Below are positions 35,478-45,400 of a stretch of 64,000 nucleotides of DNA, one piece after another. Position 1 is the first letter of the stretch. Each line of letters begins with the position of its first letter. The position numbers and the translations under genes are program-made. Source of the DNA: an uncultured Acetatifactor sp. (GTDB taxonomy: Bacteria; Bacillota; Clostridia; Lachnospirales; Lachnospiraceae). Under the pieces are notes generated by a model. That model did not search any database and was not told where the DNA came from. It saw nothing but the letters and a program-made list of their open reading frames with translations. The DNA is taken from positions 62,001 to 126,000 of the forward strand of contig CANPWA010000004.1 in NCBI GenBank assembly GCA_947581865.1, read 5' to 3'.

Positions 35478-36656
35478 TCAGTGATGGAACAGCCTGATCC
35501 CGGTGAACGCCATCACCATTTGGTACTTGTCACAGCATGCAATGACTGCGTCGTCCCTCACGGAGCCCCCGGGCTGCGCAATGTATTTCACGCCGCTCTT
35601 ATGCGCCCTCTCAATATTGTCTGAGAAAGGAAAGAAGGCATCCGATCCCAGCGTCACATCCTGCATCTTGTCCAGCCATGCTCTCTTCTCTTCCCGGGTG
35701 AACACAGCCGGCTTTACCTTGAACGTCTTCTCCCACACACCGTCTGCCAGCACATCCATGTATTCGTCACCCATGTAAACATCAATCGCATTGTCTCTGT
35801 CCGCTCTGCCCAGACCGTCCACAAACTCAAGCCCCATCACCTGGGGGGACTGGCGCAGAAACCAGTTGTCCGCCTTCTGACCGGCAAGTCTTGTACAGTG
35901 AATGCGGGACTGCTGCCCGGCGCCGATGCCGATCGCCTGACCGCCCTTCACATAACACACGGAGTTGGACTGGGTGTACTTGAGCGTGATCAGCGCAATC
36001 TTCATATCGATCAGGGCAGCCGCAGGAATCTCCTTATTGACAGTCACAATATTGGACAACAGCCCGCCGTCAATGTCCAGTTCGTTTCTCCCCTGCTCAA
36101 AAGTGACGCCGTAGACCTGCTTTTTCTCGATGGGCGCAGGCACATAGGAGGCATCGATCTGAATCACATTATAGGCCCCCTTCTTCTTCTCCTTTAAGAT
36201 TGCCAGAGCCTCATCGGTATAGCCGGGGGCGATCACGCCGTCCGAGACCTCCCTCTTGATGAGCTTTGCCGTATCTACATCGCAGACGTCGGAGAGCGCA
36301 ATAAAATCGCCGAAGGAGGACATCCTGTCCGCACCCCTCGCCCTTGCATAGGCACACGCCAGCGGGGAAAGCTCTCCCAGATCATCCACCCAGTAAATCT
36401 TAGCCAGTGTATCGTCCAGCGAAAGCCCCACCGCCGCACCTGCCGGGGAGACATGTTTGAAGGATGTGGCAGCGGGAAGCCCCGTCGCCTCCTTTAACTC
36501 TTTCACCAGCTGCCATCCGTTGAAGGCATCCAGGAAATTGATATAGCCCGGCTTGCCGTTGAGCACGGTCACCGGCAGTTCGCTGCCGTCTTCCATATAA
36601 ATTCGTGAAGGTTTCTGATTGGGATTGCATCCATACTTTAATTCCATCTCGTTCAT
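35478..36656 (-). CDS. AICAR formyltransferase (stand-alone PurH transformylase domain)
   Basis: 392 residues, matching only the second domain of bifunctional PurH. Key stretches: ELKYGCNPNQKPS, FKHVSPAGAAVG with the catalytic Lys-His, QQSRIHCTRLAG, SDAFFPFSDNIERA and IAQPGGSVRD. It should convert AICAR to FAICAR with 10-formyltetrahydrofolate. The IMP cyclohydrolase step missing here is supplied by the upstream PurO-type gene, 26 bases away, so the two together replace PurH. Confidence 0.93.
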   Translation of the reverse strand: MNEMELKYGCNPNQKPSRIYMEDGSELPVTVLNGKPGYINFLDAFNGWQLVKELKEATGLPAATSFKHVSPAGAAVGLSLDDTLAKIYWVDDLGELSPLACAYARARGADRMSSFGDFIALSDVCDVDTAKLIKREVSDGVIAPGYTDEALAILKEKKKGAYNVIQIDASYVPAPIEKKQVYGVTFEQGRNELDIDGGLLSNIVTVNKEIPAAALIDMKIALITLKYTQSNSVCYVKGGQAIGIGAGQQSRIHCTRLAGQKADNWFLRQSPQVMGLEFVDGLGRADRDNAIDVYMGDEYMDVLADGVWEKTFKVKPAVFTREEKRAWLDKMQDVTLGSDAFFPFSDNIERAHKSGVKYIAQPGGSVRDDAVIACCDKYQMVMAFTGIRLFHH

Positions 36657-36682
36657 CTTGAAGTGTTCCTTTCTTTTCCTGT

Positions 36683-37390
36683 CTATACATTTTTGTTGAC
36701 AATTCTGGTCCGGTAACTGCCGCTCTCAATGTCAATAAATCTCACGAACAAAGATACTTTGTTTTCTTCGTTCAGACTGTTCCACACCAGATCGGTAAAC
36801 CCGTCCAGATCATCGGGTATATCCACGATCTTAGGCTCACCGCGGAAACTGGGCAGCGGGCTGCCGTCATGCAGATACGTGTGGAGGAACCTCCCTTCCC
36901 CTGCCCTGGGATTGTCATAGGCAAATGTAAAACGGTCACAGCAGCCCGGATCCCCCTCATTACTCTTCAAAATGGACATTGCAAAATCGTACCTGCCATC
37001 CTCTATGTGCATCACGCCGGAGATACGGGGCGTATAATTCGGGGCGTCCGGCTCAAATTCTCGGATCCTTAAGGACTGCTCAAATGTCTTTCCTTCTTTC
37101 ATCCCGTCATAGATGGTATCGGTCTGATCGCCATTGGTGACGATGGTGTTGGTCCCGAGCACACGCACCGGCGCATAGATGATCAGGCTGGGATCTTCCA
37201 GCTTAGAGGGATCATAAGCCTGCGTGCGGATCCCCTCTCCCTCCGCCACAAAAACACGGTTGCGGCTGTTGGAACTCCTCCCCATGATAAAATACGCCGT
37301 CACCGCATACTTTCCGTCCGCGGAACGTCCGATCACGATTCCTCTTCCCGGATAAGCATTTTCCTTTAATTCCTGCTGTAATGATAACAT
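36683..37390 (-). CDS. purO: PurO-type IMP cyclohydrolase
   Basis: 235 residues. Matches the archaeal-type IMP cyclohydrolase family rather than PurH: NPYPGRG-like start (NAYPGRGIVIG), YFIMGRSSNSRNRVF, and TPRISGV. It closes FAICAR to IMP, the last step of purine synthesis. ATG 37390 sits behind AAGGAGG. Its neighbours, AICAR transformylase downstream and a signalling-like protein upstream (60-base gap between 37390 and 37451), suggest one transcript. Confidence 0.9.
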   Translation of the reverse strand: MLSLQQELKENAYPGRGIVIGRSADGKYAVTAYFIMGRSSNSRNRVFVAEGEGIRTQAYDPSKLEDPSLIIYAPVRVLGTNTIVTNGDQTDTIYDGMKEGKTFEQSLRIREFEPDAPNYTPRISGVMHIEDGRYDFAMSILKSNEGDPGCCDRFTFAYDNPRAGEGRFLHTYLHDGSPLPSFRGEPKIVDIPDDLDGFTDLVWNSLNEENKVSLFVRFIDIESGSYRTRIVNKNV

Positions 37391-37450
37391 CCTTGTATCC
37401 TCCTTGTGCATTATCGTACATACGCTTCCTTATCCCTGCATCTTCCGGGC

Positions 37451-39271
37451 TTACGTCCGGAGCGCATCGCTGTATTCCACCAGCCGGTTCCCGCCGCCCT
37501 TCTTCGCCGCGCGCATGGCGATGTCCGCTTTTTGAAGCAGATTGACCGCTCTGGTGCCCGCCTTTGGAAATGTGGCGATCCCCATACTGGCGGTACAATC
37601 ATAATCCGCATCCTTCAGATGCCACGTCCGGCCAAAAAGTCCCCGGATCTCTGACAGGATCCGATCGATCCTCCGGTAAGCTGTCGGAGGGATCAACACC
37701 ACAAACCTATCGCCGTCCATGCGATAACAGTTGTCCTCCAGCCCTTCCACACGCCGAAGGGCATGGGCGACGGATTTTAACAGCAGATCGCCGTACGAAC
37801 GCCCCAGGCTGTCATTGATATAGCGGAACCCATCCAGGTCCAGAGCGAGAACCGCCCCGGTCAAACCCGTCTGTTCCGCCTCCTCTATCTGTCCCTCCAG
37901 ATCTCTTTCACAACACATGCGGCTGCGCAGACCCGTGAGGATATCCGTGTATGCCTGCTGCTCAGCCCTGCGCCGGTACAGTTTTCTGTCCGTGATATCA
38001 TTAAAAGAATACAGCAGAACCCTGCGGGCATCCGTCCAATCGGTCTCCCGGCAGGTCATCTCGTACCACCGTGCCCTCTCCTCATGAAAAATCTCCACGG
38101 CGGCGCCATCCTGTCCCTTCCGCGAACCCTGCGCCACCCAGGCGGCAAAGCTGCCGTCCTGCACCCGGGCGGCAAACGTGCTGCGCAGCTTACGGTTGGC
38201 AAACAGCATATCTTTTGTCTTTTGGTCTGCCACATAGATCCCGCATTCCACATCATCCAATATCGTTTCCAGCGCCGCGCGGGAATCTTCCAGGGATTTT
38301 TTCTGCATTCTCCGGCTCAGGATACTCTGCATCATCCTGACCGCATCCGCGGTGAACTTGATCTCTGCCGGATCCCAGTTGTGGCAGGTTTCCCTGTAGT
38401 CCACCTCCAGCACTATGTTTTCCCCGCTTTCCCTGATCGGGATCGGGAATACCATAATGGCTGACCAGCCGTAATAATCCGCCTCCCACTGATGCTCTCC
38501 GGGTATGGAGCCCGTGGAAAACACCAGGGGCGTATCCGTGCGGAACATGGCGCAGACATCCAGTCCCTCTGTGGTTTCAAAGGAAGAAAGGATTCCTCTG
38601 TTACACCACTGCCCCAGAAGATCCATGGTTCTCTCATCCCGATGCAGCCGGAAAACCGCCGCCGAATCCGCCCGAAGGTACTGTCCCAGAATCCGCAGCC
38701 ATTTTTCCAGCACGATCTGTGTCTGCTCATCGCTGTCCAAAAGCCGGACCATACTCATGACGGCCTCTGTCTGCTCCAGATCCCTGCTCATTTTCTGCTG
38801 CCGGGCAAGACATCTTCTGTTTTCCATCTCTGCGTCCAGCCGTGCCGTCTTATACCGGTACAATGCCGTACTGGCATCCCGCACCAGATCCAGGACCTGC
38901 CCAAACTTTCCCTCTTCACGGTTGGAACAGTCAAACAGAAGCCAATAAAGCAGCGTCCTGCCCTCTATGCGCACCGCAACGGCAGCCACTCTTCCGCCCG
39001 GGAACCTCTCCAGCGCCGTGTCCTCCAAAGCCTCCGGCTCCACCCTCTCCAGCGCTCTCTGCGTATACGGAGAGAATCTCAGCGTCTGCAGCTCATCCCT
39101 CGACAATCCCTCGAACACACCGGATCCGGTATGGGACATCTCTGTGACGGATTCTTTTTTGTCGTTTAAACAGCAGGCATACACACCCGCCACCCTGCAC
39201 AGCTCATTCTGTAACAGCTGCAGTTCCTCCCCATCCACCAGATCCTGATACGATATACTCTGCACAGCCAT
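37451..39271 (-). CDS. GAF-PAS-GGDEF-like protein with a degenerate active site
   Basis: 606 residues, no membrane segment. A GAF-like region covers about 175-330, a PAS-like region about 330-430 and a GGDEF-type domain 435-600 (TDILTGLRSRM, LALDLDGFRYINDSLG). The signature that should read GGDEF is DGDRF (519-523), so the catalytic Glu is replaced by Arg, and no RxxD inhibitory site precedes it. A diguanylate cyclase of the usual kind is unlikely; a nucleotide-sensing role is possible. It lies directly before purO. Confidence 0.85.
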   Translation of the reverse strand: MAVQSISYQDLVDGEELQLLQNELCRVAGVYACCLNDKKESVTEMSHTGSGVFEGLSRDELQTLRFSPYTQRALERVEPEALEDTALERFPGGRVAAVAVRIEGRTLLYWLLFDCSNREEGKFGQVLDLVRDASTALYRYKTARLDAEMENRRCLARQQKMSRDLEQTEAVMSMVRLLDSDEQTQIVLEKWLRILGQYLRADSAAVFRLHRDERTMDLLGQWCNRGILSSFETTEGLDVCAMFRTDTPLVFSTGSIPGEHQWEADYYGWSAIMVFPIPIRESGENIVLEVDYRETCHNWDPAEIKFTADAVRMMQSILSRRMQKKSLEDSRAALETILDDVECGIYVADQKTKDMLFANRKLRSTFAARVQDGSFAAWVAQGSRKGQDGAAVEIFHEERARWYEMTCRETDWTDARRVLLYSFNDITDRKLYRRRAEQQAYTDILTGLRSRMCCERDLEGQIEEAEQTGLTGAVLALDLDGFRYINDSLGRSYGDLLLKSVAHALRRVEGLEDNCYRMDGDRFVVLIPPTAYRRIDRILSEIRGLFGRTWHLKDADYDCTASMGIATFPKAGTRAVNLLQKADIAMRAAKKGGGNRLVEYSDALRT

Positions 39272-39391
39272 CCTCCAGCCCCTGTCCTATCATCTTATAG
39301 AATCCTTTGGCGATCACCCGCCCCGTACATGACATATTCCTTAAGAATTGTACCACAATTTCCCCTGTTTGTACAACCGGTATCTCACCGA

Positions 39392-39441
39392 TAAAAAAGC
39401 AATGCGGAAATTCTTCCTGACAGAAAGGATTCCCGCATTTA
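39392..39441 (-). terminator. Intrinsic terminator after the giant secreted protein gene
   Basis: Minus-strand AATGCGGGAA and TTCCGCATT pair around a loop holding a second small stem, followed by GCTTTTTT. It ends transcription 37 bases after the stop at 39478. Confidence 0.8.
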
Positions 39442-39477
39442 CTATATTAACGTACAAAAGATTTCATTACTGAACCA

Positions 39478-42400
39478 TTATTTTACCACTACTTTCAGCT
39501 TCACCTTCACCGGTTTACTGTTGTCCGCCTCCGACACGATGAGACGGCAGTTGAGGTTATAGGTTCCCGCCTTCAGATTGGTATTGGTCAGGCTCACCTT
39601 GATCCGGTCTTCCTCCAGATCCACTTCAAAATTCTGGAAAACTCCCTTTTTATCCTGCTCTACACTCATCCGGAGCACATTCAGCCGGATACCCGCCGTG
39701 CCGGACTTTAAGTCATACACCGCAAGATTCGGAGCTTCTCCCGTCTTGTAGATCTTGCCGTTTACCGTCGTCACCTTGACTTTGGGAAGTTTATCGACCG
39801 GCGTCACATTCACAGGCTTTGCCGTCACTTCCATTCCGTTGCTCAAAATCAGCGTCATGGTCACAGGATATTTTTGCTTTGCATGGATCCTTGCGGCATC
39901 CAGCGCCCGTACAGCCACCTTTCCGTTCTCCACTTCGGCAGAGAAATATTTGGCACTGTTTTCGTCCAAAAGCACATCCTCAGCCACAAGCCCCACGGGC
40001 AGATTTTTCAGGGTCACCGTATAGGTCATACCGGTGTGCGCACGGTCTGCCAGGTTGATGCTTCCCTTTGCAGAAAGTTTCACCTCGGGAGCTTTGTCCG
40101 TCACGGTCACGGTAACGGTAACCGCTTTGACTGCCGTCCCTCCCACATTTCCCGTGATCTTTACTTTATAAGTCCCCTTGGGCGTGCCCGCAGGCGCGGA
40201 AATTTCAAATCCGTCCTTTTCCTCCGCAATGGTCAGACGTTGTTTCGACTCGGAAGCATTGAGCACCACCGGGATACCACGGTTACCCTTGATGCCTACA
40301 GCCACATGCACGGTCTCATTGTACGCCTCGTTGGTATTGATGGTCACTTTGACCGTATCCGCTTCCAGAGCCAGCTTCTTTCTATCCACCACGGTGATCT
40401 TACCCTGTGCCGTCACATCGCCGGTCCAGTCGTCACTGCTGATACTTACCTGATATATGCCGCTTTTCCTTCCGGAGTAGCTGATGTCTACGCCGTTTCC
40501 GTTTCCGGTCAGGGTGATGCCCTCCAGCTTGGACTTTGCGCTGCCGAAGATCATCCCGGCAGCATCTACCTTCTGTTTTCCGCTGTACACCTCCACGTCA
40601 GTTTCCCTGTCCTGATCGGTAAATACGGCATCTCCAAATTTCAGAACAGGCTTTTTGTTCTGTGTTTTGACCTGCAGAGTGAGAGGAACCGCTTCATAGC
40701 CCTTCACCTTGACATAAACTACAGGGCTGAAATCATAGCCGCTCAATGTCTCTTTATTCAGGTTCTCTGCTTCCAGCACAAGCCGTCCCGCAGCCGCGTC
40801 ATACTCTTCCACATAATATCCGCCCGCAGAAGACGGCTGTTCCGCTGCGGGATCATCCGTGTAAATATCTTCGATCACATATTTACTGCTGCTGACTGTA
40901 AATACCGCGTTCTCCGCGGCATCTCCGCCATAGAATACATTGGGCTTCACCGTCTGTTTGAATTTAACGCTCTTCTGATCGGGACGTGTGACATCCACCA
41001 CTACTTTGAGAGGCAGATCGTATGCCGCCGGCGCCGCTGTGCCGTCGGCGCCGGGCACCTCCCGGTCCGTGACCACATGCAGCTGGATGTTCGCCGTGGT
41101 CTTCGCCGTGTAGGAAGTGTCTCCCTCTTCCACTTTCAGGCACCATCCGGTCTCGTCGTCTTCTTCGGCGATCAGACCTTTTGCGCCGTTCACCGTCACC
41201 TCCCGGATGGCATTCCCGTTCTGCGCAAACAGACCGATCGGCGTTCCCTCACTGCTGTAACGATACACGGTGACACTCTTGTTTTCCAGCGCGGGCGCGT
41301 AATTTTCCACCCGGATCTGCAGATCCGCCCTGCTTCCTTCCGTTTCCGCGCAGATCAGGGCGATCCCCGCCTTCTTGACCGTCACAACACCTTTTTTATC
41401 AACACTCATCACAGAGGCATCGGAAGTGCTCCATTTCACCGTGCCGGCATAAGCCTCACCGCTTCCCAGGGCAGCAGCCTCCAGAGCGATCTTACTGGAG
41501 TTCCTCTTATCGAATGCGGCGGCGTCCGTCGTGATCACAGTCTCGGACACCTGTGCCCCGCTTCCCTCTCCCAGAGGGATCGCGCCGGCGGGCTGATCCT
41601 GGGCAGGTCTGATGTAGAGATGATTTGCGGCAATCTGTTTTTCCGTCTTCACCCAAACCTTACGACCGGTATCGGGATTGGTCAATGTCACAGTCAGTTC
41701 CAAAGTGCCGCCGCCCGCGATATTCACTTCCACGTCATCCTGCGCGGCGTCACCGGTAACGCTCAGACCGTTCTCCGTCCCGGGTGTTTCCCATTCGTAA
41801 CTCACCAATCCGGATGCCGGGCGGCTTCCCACATACTGATATTGTGCGGTATAGATACGGCTCACCGTTTCCTCCGCGCTCATGAGTACATTGTCTTCGC
41901 CGATGATGCCGGCAGTTTCCAGCCGTGTCACATTCACAGGCAGACGCGTGCTAAAGGACACATAGCCTTCCTTCTCATAAACTGCCCTGAACTTCTGTAC
42001 CGGGAGCGCATCATCCGCCGCCGGAGCCTCGTTGGGATTTTCCCATCTCCACCCGTCAGGCAGTTCAATGTCCCCCAGGGTCGTGTCTCCGTTTTCCGCT
42101 CCCTGTCCGGAGGATTCCAGGTACCAGAGCGTTCCGATCTCTTCCAGTTTTTCCTGCTGTTCCTGTTCACTGAACACATCTTCCACAGTCACCTGGCAGC
42201 TGGCCGTCATCTCCGTGCCGTCGGCGGAATGCAGCACAGCCGTGATATCCGCCGTGCCGGGCCGGATTCCTGTCACCCTGCAGTTCTTTCCTGCCTCCCC
42301 GGATACCTCTGCCACCTGGCTGTCGGAAGAAGTGTAGGTGACAAAACTCTCCGAAGACCAGGCCTGGGCAGGAGTCACCGTTGCCAAAATCGCGGTGGAC

Positions 42401-45400
42401 GTCCCCACAGCTATCCGGGAACTGTCTGCGCGGATGGTAAAGTTCTCCGCTTTTACAGGCTCTTTGGTCACATTCACGGTCACTGTTCTGCTCTGGCCAT
42501 CCGCCGTCACGGTAATGACCGTGCTTCCCTTTCCGACAGCGGTCACGGTTGCCTGATTCTTGCTGCCGGAGACTGCCTTTACCGTCGCCACATCCGTGTT
42601 TGCGGATTTGAAAGCGGGGGCATTTTTATTGCCGGATAACGTAATGATCCCACTGTTCTGCTGGTCACTGCCAAGGTCCAGGTTCAGTGCCGTGGGAGAA
42701 ACCGTCCAGCCGGGCTGCCCGGAAGAACGCAGACCGATATTCTCCCCATCGTTTGTGGAGGACATACCGTCCGCGGAAACCACCACAAGATCATAAAGCG
42801 CGTCTTTGTCCGGCAGCGCGTCGATCAGACTCTGCCGAAAATAATACGTCTGCGGATTTCCGGAAGCGTCATCCAGATCGCTTTTCTGAATCTGTACAAC
42901 AGCCACCTCGTCCGCATCATAAGGACGATAGACGCTAAGAGTCACCGGATACGAAATTCCCTTGTAGATCCCCAGCCCGATCACTCTGGAACCGGAACCA
43001 TACCAGCTAAAGGTACTGGTGTTGAACTGTACGAACTTTCCTCTTTCATCCGAATAATAGGGCGATATCCCGTCCATGCCCACAGGCGCCCCCAGTTTCC
43101 GGTGTTCCACTCTCAGATAATAGGAGCGGTAAGCCTCCTCTTTCTTCAGCCCCGTCACCTCCAGATACAGGGAACGGCTGTATCTGTGCGTCACCTTCGT
43201 CTTGAGCCCCTCCACAGCCTTACCTTCGATATCCGTCAGCTTCACCACATACTCATCCTGCTCAGAGGTATTGATCGTGGAGACATACACCTCAAAGCTG
43301 TCCTCGCTGATCCAGTGTACGCTGGGAGCTCCCGTGAGGATAAATTTGTCTGCCGCAACCACCTGCACGTTATAGCTGGACAATGTCTGTCCGTCATAGA
43401 AGGCCGTAATGATATAACTTCCCACAGGCAGCGCGGAAAGATCCGGCTGCATGCTGATCTTTGTCAACTCTCCCGTCTCAGAAGGCCGGTACGCAGAAAT
43501 TTCCGTCTTAACCTTCTGAGGCTGCTCCAGACCTTCCCCTGTAAGGGACGCGGTGAACTTTTCCGATGCCGCCTTGTCATAGGGAATGTCGGAATAATAA
43601 TAATACCATTGTTCCTTCGTTCCCGCAGATACCGGGGAAGCGCCGGACCAGTAATTTACGCTGCTGGAACCGCCGGCCACCGAGAAAGTCCCATACGAAG
43701 ATCTGCTGCCGTCGCCCACATCCAATCGGTAATACCCTGCCGAGAGCGCACAGCCCGCGCCATTCCGGAACGGGGTCAGATAGGTGATCATCCCCTGGGA
43801 ATCCGTCTGCAGTTCAAACTCTTCTATGGGATTGTTCTCATCAGAGGCATCTTCCCAGGATTGATACCGCGTCAGTTTCCAGGTAAGCTCTCTGCCCTGC
43901 CAGTCGGAAGTCACCCCGGCCTCCAGTTTCTGGGCAGCCTCATTATACGCGTAATAATATAGCCCGGAAGCCATATATAAGGAACAGGTATCCTGTTGGA
44001 AGATCACATCATATCCCGGCTTCGCCGAAAGCTTCATCGTGACGGATCCGGACATCTCTTCGGATAGACCTGCACTCTTTTTCAGCTTTACCACATAGCC
44101 CCGATAAACGGGCTTGGCCGCCACATAGACCGCCTCCCGTTCCGTTCCGTTATCCGTATAGGTATAACGCAGTTTCGTCGGATCGATCCCTTCTCCGCTC
44201 AGGGACAGATAAAAGAATTCCCCCCGGTTGTCATAGTCCGACGCCCCATAGATATTGGTGACAACTGCCTGATCCGTAATCGAAACCAGCCCTTCCAGCG
44301 TTTCGGTGGTGCCGTCCTGGTACGTTATAACGACATCATATGTTCCTGCCTGCAGAGCTTTGTTCCTGAGGGATTCCAGCCCCACATAAGCATAATAGAC
44401 TTTATACCCGTCCAGATACAGCCCGTTTTCGGATAACTTTCGGTAACGGAATTCCGAATTAGAGTTATAGCAGGAGATATCGTTATCCGCAGCCCAGATC
44501 GTCCCCTTTTTATCCTGAAGCACCGCACTGACCCATGGTCGATCGCTGTACAGATACAGGGAAAAAGAGGCCGCCCTGCCGCTAAAATTGTACATTTCCT
44601 TTTCGGCGTAAGCCTTACCGGCAGCCATAGTGAACGCGGCATTCTTAGACGTTACCTGTTCACTGTCCGCATACATTTCCACCGTGAATTCATGCTCCCC
44701 CAGACCGATTCCGGTATCCATATTATAATAAACCTTGCCGGCAGTCTGCCAGGATGTGTTCTCCAAGGAAACCTCTTCCCCATCCACCAGATACCGGAAG
44801 GTGTAAGGAAGCCCCGTCTTGTAACCGGTGATCCTCACTCCCAGAAAACTCTTTTGACCGGTCTGATAGTAGGTATCCTCCGTGATGATCTGCAGACCGC
44901 CCACACGCTGTGATGACTTTACGCTGCTGGAAAGCGTCACCCCGGCCGGCAGTTTGGAAGATGCTTTGGCAAACTCCGATTCGGGTATTTTGTTTTCATT
45001 AAGAGACAGATATGTCAACATGGCATTCCCGGACAGATCCGGGATCTCCGTCAGCTCATTTCCGGTCAGATCCAGGGAAGACAATTTCTTACATTTGGAC
45101 CAGTCAATGGCAGCAGCGTCTTCCACCTCATGGTTGCCCAGAGACAGCACGGACAGATTCGTCAGATATTGGACTCCCTCAATCTTTTGGATGACCGGTG
45201 TCGAAAAATCATTTCTTCCGGCATAAAGCGTTGTGATGCCTTCCAGATCTGCCGTGGTAACCGTCGTGCTCTGGGGATTCCCAAGCTTTTTCAGGATCAG
45301 ACTGCGGAATTCCTCATCCGGGAAAATTTCCGTCACCTCATATGTCTCATTTTTCTTTGTGGTGAAAGCCGGAATAGTTATCTCCTGGGAAAACACCTCT

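Noticed and set aside
39874..42639. Open frame of 921 codons on the plus strand opposite the giant secreted protein
   Set aside because: Antisense shadow caused by codon bias; the minus-strand frame has a signal peptide, ribosome site and recognisable domains.
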